Position numbers and translations under genes: made by a program. From Golubevia sp. BC0850 (Eukaryota; Basidiomycota; Exobasidiomycetes; Golubeviales; Golubeviaceae), in contig JAAVVG010000010.1 in NCBI GenBank assembly GCA_012976225.1, positions 744,001 through 808,000 of the forward strand: a DNA stretch of 64,000 nt, in the 5' to 3' direction. The stretch's first letter is position 1. The number at the start of each line of letters is the position of its first letter. This document shows positions 1 through 11,070 of the stretch, in pieces. The notes under the pieces were generated by a model. It saw only the letters and a program-made list of their open reading frames with translations, was not told the origin of the DNA and ran no database searches.

Positions 1-3000
1 AGCTAATTTCTTCCTAGTATCATTCAATTTCTTAGCTCTCTTCTCACATTCCTCATTCTCAATAGCAGGATCCATATCCAAAGTTCTTTTCTCCTGGAGC
101 GCTTTACCTTCTTCGAACCATTTTGTATCCTTCTCCAAACTCTCCTTCAGAGCATCTAGTTCGGTTACCGAATATTTAGAAGAACCTCCCGATTCCATAG
201 CTTCAGTTAAATTGGTTCTAGCTTCAGTTAAGAATTCTTGAGTTGAAGAGATGGCGGAAGTAAGGATTTTGAAAGCAGTATCTCTGGCACTTGCACTTGC
301 GATTCTCTTGTCGATAGGTTTGATTAACTTTTCCATTTCTCTTTTCTTATCTTTGAGAGCACTGTGATCAGCTTTCTCTTCAGCATCAGTTCCGAACCAC
401 TTTCCGACTTCTGCTAACTTCTTCTTCAGAGCTTCTCTTTCTGACTTTTGAGATGCTTTGACGAACTTAGATTCAACGTCATCTTCAGAGTCGACTAAAG
501 ATCTTGCGTGGTAGAAGTAAGCTTCCAATTCGTTTCTGGCAGTATCCCTCTGAGCCCTCCTCTCAGTGGCTTTGTCGGCTAAGTAGAGTCTGTCCTTTGA
601 AGCCTTCAATTCGTCTCCGCCAATAGGTTTTGGAGCTAGTAAACCAGATTGGGAAGCTCTAGTGTAAGCTGCTAGCTTGACAACTCTGTCCTTTGGTTCT
701 GGAGCCGGCTTCTTCTTCTCTTGAGGTGAGGTTGAGTTTGAGGAATCAGTAGAATTCTCGTCTGTTAGGCCTTCGTCTAGAGGATCTTCTTCCTCCGCTC
801 CGGCACCAGCCTTCTTCCCACTAAACCAGCTCTTCAAGACTCCAGCGATTCCACCTTCATTCTTTGGCTTGACAGTTAGAGTGGCTCCATCGACGATGTA
901 AATTCCAGAAGGTCTGCTTGCGATCGTCACATTTACGTGAGTGAACACGTTATCCATCTCACCTGCATCTTTCAATTCTTGTAGAGCTTCCTTGATCCCA
1001 TCGATCTTGATATCGTATAATCCTAGTTTCTCAGTCGAAGTTTCCTCTTCACTCAAACCTAATTTCAGAGCATCTTCCTTAGAGTAAGAGAAAGAGAAAC
1101 CGAAGTCATCATGAACGTCGTGGTATTCACGAGTGAGAGTGACTCCTTCCTTAGCATCTCCAACGTCGAGACTTCCTCTTGGGAAGAGGACTTCTTCCTT
1201 TCGTAGAGCTCCGTCATCTCCCCTTTCTCTGATCCTGACTTCGAAAGCGTGAGCATCTTTAGCTTGAATGGCTTTCATTCTGAATTGAGGGTTGAAAGAA
1301 GCTCCATAGAAAGCTGCTCCCATGACTGCTGCTTCATCCGCGTTGAGGTTCTGAGCGATGAGAGAAGTTGGAACTGAAGCGTGGGTCTTGAGGGCGTTTT
1401 GGACTAGAGGAACTCTTGAGCCTCCACCGACTAGGACCAGAGAGGCGAGATCAGACTGGTAGGAAATGGTTTGCTGGTTAGAAGAAGTTACGAACGCATA
1501 CATCCAACTTCCTCTAGAGATGTTCACTCACCATGGAGACTCCAGCGTTCTTCAATGCATCTTCAACCGGTCTTGAAAAGCCTTCTTCCAGACCTTTATC
1601 CTTTACTCTCTTTTCGAACTCCTCTCTATCAATTTTAGATCTGAAGTCAACATCCTCAGCCAATCCTTCAACACTAGTGGCTGCGAAAGCATTAGCACTT
1701 AGAATGTGTTTAACCCGGTTAGCTTCACTCAGTAGTCTAGTCATAGCTCTATCATTTTCTCTAAGAGGAGTCTTGAGCTTGTCAGCTGATTTTTCGTTAA
1801 ACTTTTCCACCAACATTTCTCTGATGATTAGATCGAGAGAGAGACCGTTTGAAGGTAGATCCCAACCAACTCCTAACATGTCGATTAGAACTGCTTCTTT
1901 TGAGGAACCGATCGATGCTAAGGAATCTCCGGGAGTTGAAATCATTGAGAATCGAGCTACTGTGGCTTTTGTTGAACCAGAACCAGAATCGTAAAAGAGG
2001 TGGGTTTCTGGAGTTGGGAAGGTTCGAGTGATGGCATACGAGATTGCGACTGGAGGAGGGAAGATTGATGGAGATAACGTGAACTTAGACAAGAGCAGCT
2101 TACACAGTTGACAACTAGTCAAAAAGGAAGATAGAACAGCCTGACTTGCATCTCTGTTGTTCTTTACCCCACATCCTCTCCGGATCCCTTCCTTCCTTTC
2201 GAGCCCCAGCTCCTCTGACCGAATCCCCGCCTCGTCTACTCACCAGCTGTACCATCGCTGACCAACCTAGGTTTGATCCCACTCAAACTAGCAGCATCAA
2301 TCAAACTCTGCCTTTCCTTCGCACCAAAATGACTTGGAACAGTTAAAACCACATCTAATCCCCCAAAAGTTCCAATGTTAGTTCCAGGAAATGTCATCTT
2401 AACCTTTTCACCAGCAACTTCTTCAGCTAAATCCTTGGCATGAGACAATTGCATTCCGACCAATTCTTCAATCGAATAAGAAACTTCATCTCCACCATCT
2501 CCAATCCTCTGAATTGAGAAAGTGTCTCTATCAGTAGTTCCAAACCTAGTCGCTTGATATAAAGATTGTACTAGATCCTTTGAATTCTGACCTAAAGTTG
2601 AGGTTGAAGTTGAGCCTAGAAGAATTTTAAGAGATGAATAAACGTCTGAAGGATATCTTGAAGATAAACCTAGAGCATCTGTTCCTAATAACCTTTCGTG
2701 AGGTGACTTTGATCGAGACGGTGCTGGTGGTTTCCATCCTACTACTGAAGGGAATTTCCTCTTTGAATCTCTTGATAGTACTACGTCGAAAGGTAAACCT
2801 GGTTTAACAAGAGAAGTCTTTAAGAAGGACGTTCCATAATCCATTCCAATGACACCCATACCTTCAACGGAGGGAGCGAGCGAGATCAACGAGATAAAGG
2901 ATAGTAATGATATGAGTAGAAGTAAAGGAAAAGATTTCGACTTGGAGGAGGTAGAAGAGGAGCTCTTTCCCTTTCTGGAAGGAGTGTTGCTGTTGGCTAT

Positions 3001-3015
3001 CAGCATCTTGGCCAA
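1..3015 (-). CDS. LHS1: LHS1/ORP150-type ER Hsp70, 3' end outside window
   Basis: ER-luminal Hsp70-like chaperone of the GRP170/HYOU1/Lhs1 class, which acts as nucleotide exchange factor for BiP during protein import and folding. Exons are 3015-2244, 2049-1532 and 1455 to beyond base 1 (introns 194 and 76 nt); phases match and the frame stays open to the edge, giving at least 915 residues. A basic, Ser-rich start is followed by a hydrophobic signal segment (about residues 29-50). The nucleotide-binding domain begins with GMDYGTS at 58-63, and the phosphate-loop motif LVGGGSRVP lies near 438-446. The visible C-terminal half is charged and helical, as in GRP170 proteins. Any C-terminal ER-retention signal lies outside the window. 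Canonical BiP is unlikely because of the long insert-rich C-terminal half. Confidence 0.93.
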
Positions 3016-3204
3016 GGCTGTCTCTGAACTCTACTTTCTGATTTGAACGTCTATTTGCTGATAATTGATAGTTTCTAGATGCTATGATAGAATGAATGGA
3101 TAGGTCTTTGAATGAATAGGATGAGTTTGCAATGGGGGATGGGAAGCAGGAAGGTTGCCAGCACTTCTCCAACGCTCCAACCAATACGCCAGCGTTGCCC
3201 GCTT

Positions 3205-3212
3205 CCACGTCC
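3205..3212 (-). promoter_or_regulatory. ATF6/UPRE-like core upstream of LHS1
   Basis: The plus strand reads CCACGTCC, so the LHS1 strand reads GGACGTGG, one base from the ATF6/UPR core TGACGTGG. It lies about 190 nt before the LHS1 ATG, with a CCAAT box at 3181-3185 on the opposite strand relative to the gene. Spacing does not match the animal ERSE. An 8-mer like this is expected by chance about once or twice per window. Confidence 0.3.
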
Positions 3213-3324
3213 ACCTTTCTCTCCATCACCATTCAGTTTCACATTCTATTCGAATCTTACCAATAGCTATCCAAAGCCTGTTGTTTTTACTCGCCAATCT
3301 CATCGAAGATTAATCTGCCCTTCT

Positions 3325-3332
3325 CCACGTCC
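3325..3332 (-). promoter_or_regulatory. second copy of the GGACGTGG core upstream of LHS1
   Basis: Identical 8-base core, 120 nt farther upstream than the first one. It lies at the edge of an LRR-gene relic, so it may be coincidental. Confidence 0.22.
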
Positions 3333-3344
3333 GGATAGCAGTCA

Positions 3345-4460
3345 CAACAACCCCTTGTTCGCCTCTCTTCCAGATTCACTCCCTCGACCACCATCAATCA
3401 TCATCTCAACCATCTATCCAATCTCTCCAAACACCGACTCACCAAAGCTAGTCTTAAATTATTCTCGTTCTCCGAAGGTTCCTCCGCAAAAGGCTTTATT
3501 TGGGATATAAATGAAACAGCTCTGTCCATTCCTTTCAACATTCTCAAATTATCGCAGCACACCCTAAGAGAAATCTTTTTGGAGATCCAGGTAGATAAAG
3601 GCGTGGAGATTTACTATGCCAAATTCTACCTTCTACCTCTTCTTCAACAACTTTGTTCATTCTCTCAATTAATGAATATCAAGATAGAAGCTCCTTGCAT
3701 TCGAAGCTTTCAGAGTGGGGAAGATTTCCATGGCTCTAAATTCATCGAGATCAAGGAAGGAAAAAAGTTTCAGCGTGACTTTAGCTATCGGAATATCATG
3801 ATGGATTCAGTTGAGCTATTGACAGAGGCTACAATTTCTAGATGGGTCGGATGTGAGTTACAATATCTTGAATTAATGGACCAATCTTCACGTGCTTCAT
3901 TTACTGATCCCATTCCGCTACTGTTAAATTCTAGGGAAACCTTAAGAACAATTAAGTTGATGCGAATCGGAAGCGAAGAAGATTTTGATATTCAACCTCA
4001 ACAGACACCGATTCTATTTCCGAATTTAAGAAGACTCAAGTTGAGCCAAACCTTCTCTTCTATCTCGTAATTCTTCTCCCAAAGTCAAGCCCCTCAGCTC
4101 TACGAACTCTCAGTTCATCCACTTTGGGTTGGTTTGCGGGACCATCAACATTATGAAAATTTTATGTGCTTAATTGCGATGCTCAGAACCAGTCATTCAA
4201 CATTAATTTATGTCTCTACCGGACATCTTGGGGAGCATCAAGAGTCGGCCATCAATTCTTTGGAGCCAAATTTTTCACTTCCTCTCCTAGAATCTCTTAC
4301 ACTATTTGACATTTCACCCTTATCCGCTTGGTTTTCACAGCTTCATCATCCAGTGTTGAAGCATCTTTTCATTCCGGGTCGGTATCGAAGTACTTTCTTG
4401 ATTAACTCTCCAAATCTACTGTCAAGGAATGTCGGGGTCTCTGCTAGACTCCCCAACTAA
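3345..4460 (+). pseudogene. F-box/LRR family relic
   Basis: An open frame from about 3345 runs through LRR-like protein (for example LSQHTLREIFLEIQVD near 3555) to an in-frame TAA at 4068-4070. It then continues in the same frame for about 130 codons to 4460. The second part ends with the signature shared by other F-box/LRR genes here: WFSxxxxPxLKxLxI followed by FLINSPNL. No F-box domain or credible ATG is visible at the 5' end; a stop lies at about 3338. I infer a member of the local F-box/LRR family that has lost its N-terminus and gained at least one stop. A spliced functional gene is less likely because no GTGAGT-type donor flanks the stop. Confidence 0.6.
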
Positions 4461-5529
4461 TGATAAGCAGAAATCAAACCTCAACGTAAACCGGAATTGA
4501 TTCAAAGTTTTGAGGATTCTCCGGGAGAAAGGGGCTTGAAATCGATTGAGGTTGAGTCAAGAGATTGGATTAGAAGTGAGCGACTTGGGAGTGAAACTAA
4601 ATAGCAGTTTCGCAAGAGTTTTATAACAGTGGAGAATTATGAGGAAAAAGTTTGGGAAGAGATCGACTTCATGTAGAGACAAATACGAATGTATAAAAAT
4701 GAAGACGAATCAGCCTTTCGAACCTCTCCATGGCTTGTCCTCGAAACCTCTCTGAGTAAGGATGAATGGAGAAAGTTGTATTTGGAAGCTCGTAGATTTG
4801 AGGTTTTTCAGGAGGAGAAGGAGGGTTGGGATGATAGCTCGAAGATGAGCTGTGTTGCTATTTTGTGTTGTATCTGCACGAGTTTCGTCCTTTGGTGTAA
4901 TCATCTTTGTTTCTTCTGTCGACATAGTTGGGTGATCTGAGTGAGATGGGCAGCTCTTTTTGGTACTTGCTCCCAACCGAGCTTGATTTGCAAAGTCTCA
5001 AACTCTCTGACAAGATCTTCAGGGATTTAAATGAGAAGGAATTGGGAGACATGAGAGATTGGCAGATCGGATTGTCGAAAGGTTCAAAAGTTTAAGTCAA
5101 ATTCTGGACTTCAAGCTGACTAGGTACCTTGACACTTCTGTCTGCAATTCAACCGAGCTGGTTGGGAACAATTCTGAAATAGTGTCCAAATGAAACATCT
5201 GAAAATTCATTTCAAAAAAACCGCGAGCAAAGCCTTTCTCCTTCCCTTGAAATCCTCCGCCCATCTCCAACTTTCATCTCCTTCTCGTCCTCACCCGTCT
5301 ACGATCCACCGATGCATTGACGAGATCAAGTAGTTCTTGCTCTTACAAAAATGAAGTTCTGTTATTGAGGAAAGGCAAAGATCCATGGAACAGTTGAAAG
5401 ACAGTTCTCTCCTTTTGATTCATCGCCAACTGAGGATAGGAAGTGGGAAGAGAGGGAGCTCAGGATCAGATGACCCCCATGCACCAAAAGCAGCGCTAAA
5501 AGAACACAACATATTAAGGTCTTACTTAC
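4461..5529. other. gene-poor stretch with short coding-like fragments
   Basis: Two plus-strand pieces read like old coding sequence: about 4689-4860 (with LVLETSLSKDEWRKLYLEAR) and about 4945-5093 (with LSDKIFRDLNEKELGDM). They are in different frames with no convincing splice sites, and I cannot assign a family. The remainder shows nothing clear. The 5385-5520 part may hold a 3' exon of the minus-strand F-box-like gene next door. Confidence 0.3.
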
Positions 5530-7050
5530 CAGTCTCTCCTACCTCCAGAGTCCTCAGCTTTAATTTTCCGCTCTTCACCCTCTCGTTCTCTCCCAACAAC
5601 TCCCTGGACTCTTTCCAGAGTCTGACTGCGTGGGGAGTAGTCACCTCCCGACTGTCTGGACCGATTGGCTTAGAAGGAAGTACCGTCTCTGCTAAGTTCG
5701 GCAGAATCCTGTTTGAAACGATACCCGAAAGAAACCTCTCTTCTTCGAAGTCGGCATCTCTGGGTTGAGATTCGTCGAACATGTAGTATGGAAGATGTAA
5801 AATCTTGACGCTTGACTGCGAGTCACCTAGCGTCCCTTTCTCCATCTCTGACAACATAAAACAATCCAGACTCAAGATCTTTAGGTCTGTAAAGATTGAA
5901 AGATCTAAATTGCTGGACTGCGCAGGAAAGAGATTGATGAGGCGAAGATGTTTGATTGAAGGATGAGAGTTGAAGAGACTTGAGAGACATTCCGTTGTGA
6001 CAGCGACGTCTGTTTCTGACACTTCTCCTGAGGAAATTTAGGCGTTTCCGATGCCTAGTTCCAGTGAAACGAGAGAGTCGGTAACCTGAAGAAAGTGATA
6101 AACCGCTGTCGTCTCTTCATTGCTTCCCACTAATTCTTTGCTCCACTTTCTCCCTACCCATCCGTTGTCATTGACAGATCCATCATCCCAGAACCAATTG
6201 GATTGAATGGCCAGCTGCTTCACTTTGGAAAGACCTTGGAAGGTCGAGGAATACTCCAGAAGAAAGTTGTACCCATCCAGCGTCAAAATCAAAGAGAGAG
6301 AAGCTTGACGTAGATGAGGACAGGAGACCAAAATCCAAATAACGTTCTGAGCATTCATCGAATAATCTAGATCCCCAAAGCCTCGAAGGCATAGTCTTCC
6401 CTTCCATTTCCTGACACACTCACTGAGAACTCCTTTCTGCCCCGTCAGAGGGAAGCGGGAGGTGCTGTCGCTTAGGTTTAGAGTCTGGAGGTTCCGGCAC
6501 TTTCCAAGGATGGATTCAAGAATCATCCCTTCTGCTTCGTTCTGAGTAACTTTCCGTCCAATAGCGATCCCGAGTTGTCCCCAGAGCTCTTCGAAGGAAG
6601 CATAGTCCTCTGGCGAAAAATCCTCTGGAAAAGGAATAATGTTGGGGTCCTTCACATGGAAACCTTTTGGAGCATCTCTTTCCAGGAGATCGTAGAGGGA
6701 GTTTACGTTGATCAATGAGAGAGTGACAGTTTGAAGAAGATGAGGAAGCCAACGATTGTATCCGGACTTGGAGCTCGCAACCAGAGCAGAGAGGGCCAAA
6801 TCTCTTGACCTGATGAGAGGCAGAAAGAATAGCGAAACAAAGAGAATAAGTTTCAGAAAAGTAGAAACAATGAACAGTCGAAGACGAGAGCTCACCTTCT
6901 GTTTTCCTCTCTCTTTTCTCTCCACTTTGGCCCAACCTCTTCTTCCTCCGTCCAGCTCCTGATTTCTCCGACGACTGGGGGAATGACATCATTTAGTAGG
7001 TTATCTAAGGTCGGCGGTGTCTTCTCTGAGTCGACGATTGCTTGATCCAT
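5530..7050 (-). pseudogene. F-box-like/LRR gene with one in-frame stop
   Basis: Exon 1 is 7050-6896; an 86-nt intron (6895-6810) has a GTGAGC donor and CATCAG acceptor. Exon 2 from 6809 reads RRSRDLALSALVASSKSGYN, resembling the second half of basidiomycete F-box domains, then leucine-rich segments. A TAA at 6040-6038 ends a 308-residue product, but the same frame continues for about 170 more LRR-like codons to a consensus GTAAGTAAG donor at 5529. So the gene has either a single recent nonsense change or a short form. No pair of splice sites of matching phase removes the stop. The downstream exon after 5529 was not identified with confidence. Confidence 0.5.
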
Positions 7051-9041
7051 GTTAGCAAAGCAATCTGAGAAGATAGAATCCGGGCGGAAGCAGATCAAAA
7101 GGAGGAAGGTCAGCGTCTGTTCCGTTGGCTTTGATGCTCTAAACCAACCATGAATCTGAGTCTCGTTGATCTCACTTGCTTCTTCTTGAGATGACTGTCC
7201 GAGGTGAAACTTAAGGACGGTTCTACGGGTAGGAAAGCGATAGAGAATCAAAGCCGACTCCTTGCAATGAGTCTATCCCAAGTGACCTTCGAAAAGCAGC
7301 CTGACGTTATGAGCTGAGCTTTGAAGGTATGTTATACAATCGAGAAAGTTGAAGAGGGAATGAGTAAGAGCATTCGACGAAGCAGAGAAGGTTCGAATCA
7401 GAGAGGAAGTAATGGAAAAGTCGCTCTCTTCCTCTTTACTCACCAAGATTCTTCGGCTTGAAAAGATTTCCAGAGATTTATTTGATGGATCTTCCTTTAG
7501 ATCTAAACTTTGAAAGAAGTTCGCGAGAGGAACCGAATTGAGTGGTGATGGTTCAGAAACTACCAGATTGTTAGGAATCGTCACTGCTTTCACATCTTCC
7601 CGACAGCACCAACCGCTACTCAACTTCGAATGCTTCATCTTTGATTCAATTCATTTCATCTATGGTCAATCTCAGCTTCACAGTGATCTCAATTGGGAAA
7701 TTCGAGAAGCCGGAGACGAACGAGAGGTAGCAGCTTCAAGATGGAAAGCTGGCTATGTATAGTAGAATGTAGAGCAACTTCTCTCTTCTCTCTCTGAATA
7801 CCTCAATCGCGACATTCTACTAGATCAACTTCGAGTCATTGTGAAACTCTTGATCTCTCTTCCTGAGTCATAGAAGAGAAGATAGATAGATCGAGAGTCT
7901 CTTCTCGCAGCTTGCAAGATCAAAGAGAGATGCTGCGAGAGCATGAGTCAACCTATGGGGCCGAAGGGGCCAGACCAGGAAGAGTATGGAGGAGAAAATA
8001 GTCGATAGGGGAAGAAAAGAGGTTGGGGAACCGAGTGAGTAAGAGATGGGGAGACGTCAGAAGCTGGCGCGGTGGGAAAAGATTCCAGAAGAAGGGAATG
8101 GAGATCAGAGGGTTGTATCTTCGACCTGGTCTCATGAGATTGTGAGAAAATGAGCGGATATGAAGTCAGATTCTCTGGAATCGGGTTCGATGTGAGAGCA
8201 AGGTGAGGAGATGGCGACTAGGAATGGCAGTTCCAAGTTGCAGGTCGAACCTCGGTCTCTCACATGATGTCTGTTGAGAAATTCAACGACAAAATGGACA
8301 CTTTCTCTGAGTTCGAAGGAGCCCTGTCGAACCTGGTGGGGTCAGGCTTGACGAGACTTTGAGCTACGAGCTGAGGAGACACGAGAGGAATCAAGATCAA
8401 CCAGAGCAACCTTCTTAGAAGACGCTCAGAGCATGATCTCAGGATCTTAATTTGAAGCTTTGGTCACTCAGAACTTCTTCCAACAAGTTGGAAGAAGGGA
8501 ACGAAGCTCCAGAGAACGATGGTCTAGACCAACTCGATGCTCTCTCTCCCAACCTCTAACCTCTTTCTCTTAGGACGCTTCACGGTTTCTTGGTGCAAGT
8601 ACCCAGCAGAGAGAGCAAAGTCATCATTATGGATCAGCAAGAAGTCTTGGATCTGATCTTCGATTGCCTTGCCGAGGATTGAGGATTGATTGGGAATTGA
8701 CTGGGCAAGAGACTAGAAGCCAAGCTTTAGTCAAAATGTGCTTGATTCAATGACCCGGACTCTCGAGGAAGAAGGAGAGGAGCAGACGAAGAGAAAAGCA
8801 AGGTAGGATGAGGCGAAGAAGAGAACTGACAAATGTAGGAAGAGGAAGGCGGAAGACCTCGTACCTCGTGTCTCCTCCCTCCTGCCTCGGCTTCTACGCC
8901 GAGATATTTTCAGTGTCTGAATCGAGTCATTAGAGAACCTTCTTTCCATGAGGTCAACGAATCCTTTCGATTATAAAGGCAGATCTTTAAATTTGTCAGA
9001 CTTGTCCTCCAAATCACCTTCTATCAATCAACCAAAAGCAG
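7051..9041. other. 2-kb stretch without a recognisable gene
   Basis: On the minus strand the frame upstream of 7050 is open to about 7251. A separate open piece covers 7638-7447 and ends at a GTGAGTAAAG donor, so another exon of the neighbouring F-box-like gene or of a relic is possible. From 7650 to 8940 I see only short discontinuous frames. A short minus-strand reading at 8949-8860 starts with ATG and could be intronic or spurious. Confidence 0.3.
8972..8978 (+). promoter_or_regulatory. TATA-like box before the 9042 ORF
   Basis: TATAAAG lies 64-70 nt upstream of the ATG at 9042, followed by an A/C-rich leader. It is the clearest TATA-like element in this part of the window and mildly supports transcription of the small ORF. 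Confidence 0.3.
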
Positions 9042-9488
9042 ATGGGATCCCCTCAACTCGGTGAGATCTTCCCTCAACTTCCAATCGACGGCGACAACGA
9101 ACTACCAAAGCTCTCAACTTTATCTCCAACTCCTTCAACTTCATCTCCAAACTCTCCATCTCAATCTCCATACATCGACGACAATTCTTTCGAAGGAGGA
9201 AGTGAAATACGTTTCCCGGATCCTCAAGACGATAAAGAGTATGGAAGCATCATTGGACTCTTTCTGCACGAAAGAAGATCAATGGGTGGAATTAGAAAAA
9301 TCTACTTTTATGAATCAAATGGTGGAATCGCTTTGAATTATATGAAGGTTTTAATGATAGCTACTAAAGGGGTTAAATTTATTGATAGTCGGAAACTAGC
9401 GGAGGTTTTGGAATTGGTTAGACATGGGAAGAGTGAACTTGAGGTTTTGAAAGTCAAAGGCGGGAAGTTGGTCATTATTGCTATTTGA
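9042..9488 (+). CDS. small protein of unknown function, 148 aa
   Basis: Single-exon ORF with ATG and no recognised family. Residues 1-60 are Ser/Pro/Thr-rich and probably disordered. Residues 65-148 are mixed, with alternating Leu/Val/Ile, for example RKLAEVLELVRHGKSELEVL, which could form one or two leucine-rich-repeat-like units. Given the many F-box/LRR remnants nearby it may be a C-terminal LRR fragment with a new start. A TATA-like element upstream is the only regulatory hint. Codon use does not look odd against neighbours. Confidence 0.45.
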   Translation: MGSPQLGEIFPQLPIDGDNELPKLSTLSPTPSTSSPNSPSQSPYIDDNSFEGGSEIRFPDPQDDKEYGSIIGLFLHERRSMGGIRKIYFYESNGGIALNYMKVLMIATKGVKFIDSRKLAEVLELVRHGKSELEVLKVKGGKLVIIAI

Positions 9489-10287
9489 AGAAGAACGTTT
9501 GTCGGAGAAGAAGAAATTAGAAGAGAAAGCAATCGTGACGTAGCACGGAGAAGGAAAAGAAGAGGAAGAAATCAACTTTTGATTTTTATGGAGGAATGAG
9601 ATACAAAAAAACACACTTTTGGAAGGAACAGAAAAAAAATTGTGAGAGGTTTCTCCTTAACAAATGGAGAGAATAGTGAAGGTGATGCAAAATGAAAGCA
9701 AAGAGAAAGGAAGGATTTGCAAGTGAAAGATAGAAAGAGGTGGAGAGTGGAAAAGAGAACAGAAACAGAAGAGGGGAAGATCGTGCAAAATGGAAGATCT
9801 GGCCAAACTGTCTTTGAACATCATCTATTGTACTGTATATCTCCCTTCTACCTAGCAACCTAGCATCAAAAGTACTTTCTCTGGCTTTCCTACCTACCTC
9901 AGGAGCACAAGAAGGAAAACTACCATCTCCACTTCCTCTCATTGGAATGCTTCTGAGTGGGTTTAACTTCTACCGTACATATTTGAAAGACGCTTGGCCC
10001 AAAAACAGAGAAATAGAAGAGTACGCTTGGGAGAAAAGGGTGAGAATTGGGAGCCAGATTCCACTTGATCTTCTTTAGTCGACCACTCATAAGCTCGGAA
10101 TGCATCCTTGAACGCAATAGAGGTCTCGTTTGAGAAGATTCGACTCTGAAAATCGACCCAAAAATCGGCGGGAAGACATTCCTGAGGCTGTCTTTTGCCC
10201 TGACGACTCCTCCCTGTTTAAGAGATCTGATGAATTATTTGGACTTCTTCTATTTTATCGTTTGGATGTTCATCCATCAACCAATAG
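9489..10287. other. intergenic, no gene seen
   Basis: Purine-rich on the plus strand from about 9490 to 9800. The minus-strand open frames here are Leu/Phe/Ser-rich shadows of that composition. Nothing else is recognised before the tRNA gene. Confidence 0.4.
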
Positions 10288-10390
10288 TCCTTGCTAGTAC
10301 ATCGGTTAGTATATCTGCTTTTCAATCAGCACAATTCCCCGTAGGTTGTGTGTCTGCGCAGGCGAGCGGGGTTCGACTCCCCGGCAGGGA
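10288..10390 (+). tRNA. tRNA-Glu (anticodon UUC) with 32-nt intron
   Basis: The acceptor stem TCCTTGC pairs with GCAGGGA (10384-10390) with one G-T wobble. The D arm is at 10297-10312 and contains GGTTAG. The anticodon stem TCTGC (10314-10318) pairs with GCAGG (10358-10362). The loop reads TT-TTC-A, giving anticodon TTC (Glu) at 10321-10323. An intron at 10325-10356 lies between positions 37 and 38, the canonical eukaryotic site. The T arm CGGGG/CCCCG encloses TTCGACT, with a perfect B box GGTTCGACTCC at 10370-10380. The mature form is 71 nt. A TTTT run at 10396-10399 can end Pol III transcription. Stem pairing was checked by hand. Confidence 0.88.
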
Positions 10391-10395
10391 AATTC

Positions 10396-10399
10396 TTTT
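10396..10399 (+). terminator. Pol III T-run terminator of tRNA-Glu
   Basis: Four T residues begin 6 nt after the tRNA 3' end. A longer T run at about 10449-10457 could act as back-up. Confidence 0.6.
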
Positions 10400-10594
10400 G
10401 GCTCTCTGATGGAGGGAGCGCCGTAGAAAGAACTTGGGCGTTTCCTCCATTTTTTTTTGCCTCCTGTCATCTCTTTTGGCTCTCTGCAACCCCAGTAGTC
10501 CTTCTGGATACTCTCTGTACCGGAAGGGGACGCCTGTTGGATTTGTTTTGGTGAGGTTGCCTGTTCGTGTAAACACCTATTTCTTGCTGTCTTT

Positions 10595-10765
10595 ACCCTC
10601 TGTATGCCCCTCTCTCCCTCTTTATAGTCTGTTCAAATCTCTCTGATACCCTTTGAGACCCTTCAAATCATGATTCCAAGTCAGGGAATACCAATTGGCT
10701 TTTGCTTGGTTGAAGCTGTCTTGTCTCCCTCACTACCCTCCTACATCCTCTTTCTTCTATTTAAG
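10595..10765 (+). repeat. diverged direct repeat, unit A
   Basis: Matches unit B about 308-310 nt downstream. Shared blocks include TGATACCCTTTGAGACCCTT and CCAATTGGCTTT, with small indels; identity is about 75 percent by eye. No terminal inverted repeats, no coding capacity and no obvious target-site duplication. It lies 205 nt after the tRNA gene. Confidence 0.6.
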
Positions 10766-10904
10766 CTTCAAACTTCAAACTCAAATCTCGAACACTTTAT
10801 CCTTTAAAATTGTAAACTGTGAATTTTTACCTTAGTTTCCAGGGTAGTTTTGTAATACTTGACTGCAATGAAATTCAACAGATTCGATAAAAAAATAAAA
10901 AAAA

Positions 10905-11070
10905 CCCCTCTTTGTGCCCGTCTCTCTCTCTTAAAACTGCTGTTTGAATCTCTTTGATACCCTTTGAGACCCTTGAGATGATGCTTTCAGGGCAGTGATT
11001 CCCAATTGGCTTTGGGTGATGTCTCTCCCTCGCTAGCCTTCCCCTTGTCCTATCTCCTCTTTTTTCCCTC
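10905..11070 (+). repeat. diverged direct repeat, unit B
   Basis: Partner of unit A, preceded by an A-rich stretch (10889-10904). The similarity carries the same CT-rich start, TGATACCCTTTGAGACCCTT core and CCCAATTGGCTTT block. Confidence 0.6.

Noticed and set aside
1533-1994. 153-codon plus-strand ORF
   Set aside because: Antisense shadow of LHS1 exon 2; the minus-strand frame has clear Hsp70 motifs.
8160-8220. Possible second tRNA B box (GGGTTCGATG)
   Set aside because: Does not match GGTTCRANTCC and no stems form around it.
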